Assembly (NCBI RefSeq): GCF_963678635.1
Contig: NC_087062.1
Span: 41,160,672 to 41,224,671 of the forward strand
DNA length: 64,000 nucleotides
Direction: 5' to 3'
From: Symsagittifera roscoffensis
Taxonomy: Eukaryota; Xenacoelomorpha; Acoela; Convolutidae
Below are positions 60,321 through 64,000 of this stretch, piece after piece. Under the pieces are notes generated by a model. That model saw only the letters and a program-made list of their open reading frames with translations. It searched no databases and was not told the DNA's origin. The position numbers and the translations under genes are program-made. Numbering within the stretch: the first letter of the stretch is position 1; each line of letters begins with the position of its first letter.

Positions 60321-61378
60321 TACTATATTTAAATGCTAGTGACAGCTATCTCCCATGTTTAAGCTTACTAATTTTGCATGTTTAACGAAAGAATTTTTTC
60401 ATGTTTAAGCTATAACATATATTGCAATGCTTAAGAAAATTTATCAATTAGTTTTGCACAAGGTCAATAGTTTTTCAGTATTTTTTCGAGGCCAAATAAG
60501 GTCTGTCTGTCTGTCTGAATACCTGCTTTTTAATTAATTTGATTATGTCTCTCTACCGCTCTCCTAATTTTTAACTTTCAATTTGATTTCGACGATTTTG
60601 TTCAAAATAGTACTATTGTGAAACGGTTGTCTCCAGTCTCTCTTTATCTTTATCTGGATTTTCTATCGTTTTTTTCCTGTCTTTTTTTCTATCCTTCTTT
60701 GTCGATCTGTTTTTTCTATCTTTTCGAGATAGCACGTTTTCTGTGATTTTTCAAAAAATTTTCGGAAAACTTGAAATAAATTTTGTTTTCAAAATTTTAA
60801 TTGCCTTACCCTTCAGTTGGGTGCTGTCAGGGTACTCTCATGAGTTGCGAATCTTGCCTCCGAATATGACTGCTCAAATCCTTGTAGTTTTCGAGATATG
60901 ACGTTTTTTGTGATTTTTCAAAAAAGTTTTCAGAAAACTTAACGATTTTTTTTCTTCACAGTTTGAAATTCCCAACCCTGTAGTTGGGGCCTATCAGAGT
61001 ACTATCAAGTATTGCGAGTCTTGCCTCCAAATAAGATTGCTCAAATCAGTGTAGTTTTCGAGATATGAGGTTTTTCTTATGATTTTTCCAAAATTTTCAG
61101 TTTACTTAGGCTTGGAAAAGTTCTTAAAATTTAAATATCCCAACCCTGTAATTGGGTGCTGCCAGGGTACTCCCAGGAGTTGTAAATCTTGCCTCCAAAT
61201 ATGGCTACTGAAATATTTTTACTTTTCGAGATTTGACATTTTCGAGATGACGGAAAATAGGAATTGAAAAAATATATAAAATTTTATATACCAACCTAGT
61301 AATTGGGTGCTGTCCAAAATATGCGGTTTTTCATGAGTTGTCAAAAATTCGAAGCACCGAAGGTGCGTTTTACGCTAG
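60321..61378 (+). mobile_element. Helitron-like non-autonomous element 1
   Basis: The head is ACTATATTTAAATGC. The middle holds degenerate repeats of about 160 bp (GGGTGCTGTCAGGG and TTGCCTCC phrases near 60818, 60980 and 61145). The 3' end is a perfect hairpin GCACCGAAGGTGC (61354-61366), eight bases, then CTAG (61375-61378) before T. A hairpin just before CTRR is the Helitron 3' signature. There is no Rep/helicase gene. Confidence 0.55.
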
Positions 61379-62990
61379 TACTATATTTAAATGCGTGTGA
61401 CAGCTATCTCCCATGTTTAAGCGTAATAATTTTGCATGTTTAACAGAAGAACTTCTTCACGCTTAAGCTTTATCATATATTGCAATGCTTAAGAAAATTT
61501 TTCGATGATGTTTCCCCGCAAGGTCATTAATTTTTCAGCAACTTTTTTGAGGTCAAATTAAGTCTGTCTGTCTGTAAAGCTGCTTTTTCATCTATCTATT
61601 ATCTATCATTCTCCATTATAAATTTAAATGCGGGCTTCACTATCTCGCCATGTTTAAGCGTTTTCAATGAGTTATTTTTGCATGTTCAACAAAAGAATTT
61701 TTGCACGTCTAAGCTATAATCGTATATTACAATGTTTAAATTCTTTCGATTTTCCAGTTTAAATTCAGTGTCTGGTTCGTCGAGTTTGAATTAAGCAACC
61801 CAATACTGGGATTGTGTCAGGGTTTTCCCAGGTTTTGCGATTCTGGCCTCCATATTAGAATAACCAAATTTTTTTAGTTTACGAGATACGGCAATTTTCG
61901 AGATTTTCTTAAAATTTCTAGAACATTTTGAAATTAAAATTTTCTAGAAATTTTAAGAAAATCTCGAAAATTGCCGTATCTCGTAAACTAAATTTAGAAT
62001 TTTTTTTTTTCAATTTTTGAAATTCTCACCTTGAAGTTGGGTGATGTCAAGTTACTCTCAGGGGTTGCGAATCTTGTCTCCAAATCTCACTACTCAAATC
62101 ATTGTAGTTTTCGAGATATGACGTTTTTTAGGAATTTCTCAAATTTTTTCTGAGAACTTAAAAACAATAATTTTCACAAAGTTTGAATTTACCATCTCTG
62201 TAGTGAGGCTCTCTCAGGGTACTCTCAGGAGTTGAGAAATTTGCCTCCAATTCTGACTGCTCAAAACGTTGTTGTTTTCCAGATATGATGTTTTTTCTGG
62301 TTTTTCCAAAACACTTTCGTGATAAATTTTTATTTTTTTTTTGAAAATCTGAAATTCCTAACCTGTAGTTAGGGGCTATCAGAGTAATCTCAGGGTTTCC
62401 GAATTCGGTCTCTAATTAAGAATGCCCAAATGTTTTTAGTTCAAAAGATACGACAATTTCTGTGATTTTTTTCGGATAAATCAGAAAACTCAAATTACAA
62501 AATAATTCCCAATCCTGTAGTGTGTGCTGTCAGTTTTCTGTCAAAGATTGCAAATATTGCCTTCAATTAAGACTGCTCAAATCTGGAAGTTTTCGAGAAA
62601 CGACATTTTTTCTGGTTTTGAAAAAATTCCAAGGTGGAAGTTCCAAAATTTGAATTTTCTAACGTTGTACTTGGGTACTGTAAGAGTACTCTCAGGAGTT
62701 GCAAATCTTGCGTCCAAATGCGACTTCTCACTTGTTTTTAGTTTCCCAGATGTGACGTTTCCTGTTACCTTTTGAATTTTTTCAAACAGATTATATGAAA
62801 CTACAAAATTTTATGTTCTTCAAAATTTGTATCAAAAACTTGAATAAAAAACTTTGCAAAATTTGTAACTGAGAACCCTGTAGTTGGGTGCTGTCAGAGT
62901 ACACTCAAAGAATGCAGATCTAATTTCCAATATATGCGGTTTTTATGAGTTGTTAAAAATTCGGAGTACCGGAGGTGCGTTACACGCTAG
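61379..62990 (+). mobile_element. Helitron-like non-autonomous element 2
   Basis: It starts directly after element 1 with the same head. The middle holds more units of the same repeats (61790-62900) and the palindrome at 61873-61992. The 3' end has a hairpin GTACCGGAGGTGC (62966-62978, with a G-U pair) and CTAG (62987-62990) before T. The last 60 bp are close to those of element 1. Confidence 0.55.
61873..61992. repeat. perfect palindrome, 51-bp arms
   Basis: Arms 61873-61923 and 61942-61992 are exact reverse complements, separated by 18 bp. The left arm belongs to the Helitron-like repeat. The right arm is therefore a local inverted duplication, either genuine or a library artefact. Confidence 0.9.
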
Positions 62991-64000
62991 TTACCTAAGT
63001 CCCATCTGACTGACTGAAAAAAAACTAAATGAAAATCACGAAAAAAATTTGAAATTCAAACTTTCGTGGCAGAAAGTAAAAATTACGTTCTGTTTTACTT
63101 GCGCAGCAAATCGCTGTTTTTGTTAAACATCATTTTTTTAATTAATAGGGTTTTTCATCTTGTAGTTTTTCAGCCTGTTTTTGTGTGAAAGTATGTTAAG
63201 AGTCGATGAACGTAGATCAGGCTTTTATATAGGTCGCGATGATTTTTTTTTCGTTTATATAGGAAAAGTCCTAAATTTTTTTAGGCTTAGATGTAATTTT
63301 TCGCGGTTTGACTTTAATTTCTTACACTCATTTCCTTTGTTAACAAGAAGGTAAACATAAGTATCGAACAGCGAGGGTGTAAAATTCGCGAAAAAATTGA
63401 TTGACATCTAACTTCGAAAATGGAATTTAATTATTAGATTTCCCAGCAAAAAATCGCATGAATGCAACGTAATAACCGTTTCACGGTCTCGGAAACCAAG
63501 TTTTTGCTTTATGTTTTTCAGTGACATTGTGGAGCATCGGTAGTGATGGTGCTCAGCAATCATTTGATTGCGGGTTCAAATCGCACGTGCACTAATATTT
63601 ACAAGGTGAGGCTTTGTAAGTTAGCCATAGCTTAGTTAACCTTCTGAAGCGCTGAAGTTTACTCAAATAAGCGAATCAGATGAGATCTGATTATTTATGC
63701 TTCTAGTGTTATTATTTGCGTCTAGCGTTGTTTTTTTCATATCCACTGAATTAGAATCCTTTAGATTCCCTGTTATTTGACAAGAGCAGACATTCTCCCG
63801 AAATTTATATTTCTGTCCCTCGGACTGCACTAAAGACACTGTTGTCTGAGTGATCTACTTCATTGAAACTGACTGTTTTTTAATCAAATTACCCACAAAA
63901 GACACAACAGCTCCCGGGAATTTGTTTGTTTGATTTATCGGTCTGCCCCCAATTTTCGATAGAATTTCATTGCCTACATTTTAGAAATTGTGTGAGGAAA
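62991..64000. other. AT-rich end of window with a tRNA-like sequence
   Basis: No gene is supported. At about 63528-63597 there is a TGGAGCATCGGTAGTGATGG (A-box-like) and a GCGGGTTCAAATCGCAC (good B box) with a hairpin between. The spacing fits a tRNA-derived pol III promoter, but the stems do not make a clean tRNA. Confidence 0.4.

Overview
The window looks like an invertebrate animal genome. It has one clear host gene with a spliceosomal intron, surrounded by LINE, LTR, Helitron-like and MITE-like repeats in an AT-rich background. The phylum cannot be fixed from sequence alone. The only host gene I can support is a tRNA dimethylallyltransferase (TRIT1/MiaA family) at 42311-43761 on the plus strand, with one 158-nt intron.

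The main content is a nested stack of mobile elements. A giant LTR retroelement lies on the minus strand at 16627-40442 (about 23.8 kb). Its 5' LTR is at 39569-40442, followed by a candidate primer-binding site and a 3.2-kb leader full of GGAGGGT repeats. Then come gag with zinc knuckles, protease, a gutted reverse transcriptase, RNase H, integrase and a macro-domain reading frame. After these comes an unusual 9-kb 3' block of three successive overlapping reading frames, here called ORF-A, ORF-B and ORF-C. ORF-A contains a coiled coil, a complete SGNH/GDSL-hydrolase domain and a second degenerate SGNH-like module. ORF-B and ORF-C are unrecognised. A polypurine tract and the 3' LTR (16627-17502) close the element. 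A second copy of the polypurine tract, with a covarying hairpin, sits inside the element at about 28.1 kb. The element carries many stops and frameshifts and has lost its RT catalytic core, so it is a decayed copy.

This element is inserted inside an older PHD-finger / RT / nuclease-type non-LTR element on the minus strand. The 5' half of that element is at 40443-41896 and the 3' half at about 6110-7838. The two halves join in frame if a 5-bp target duplication is removed. Left of it lies a plus-strand APE/RT/RNase H LINE (about 1720-6100) whose N-terminus carries a 2A-like motif and PHD-like fingers.

An 8.8-kb segment spanning most of the LINE, the 3' half of the nuclease-type element, the 3' LTR, ORF-C and part of ORF-B is present twice in direct tandem (2613-11391 and 11392-20187). 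The two copies are nearly identical but have private indels.

The right third (43.8-64 kb) is AT-rich and holds no other gene I can support. It contains degenerate tandem repeats of about 160-170 bp, two back-to-back Helitron-like non-autonomous elements (60.3-63.0 kb) with hairpin-plus-CTAG 3' ends, a perfect 51-bp-arm palindrome, a 272-bp MITE-like element, a four-copy 160-bp tandem repeat, tRNA-like pol III box sequences and CATC/TATC microsatellites.
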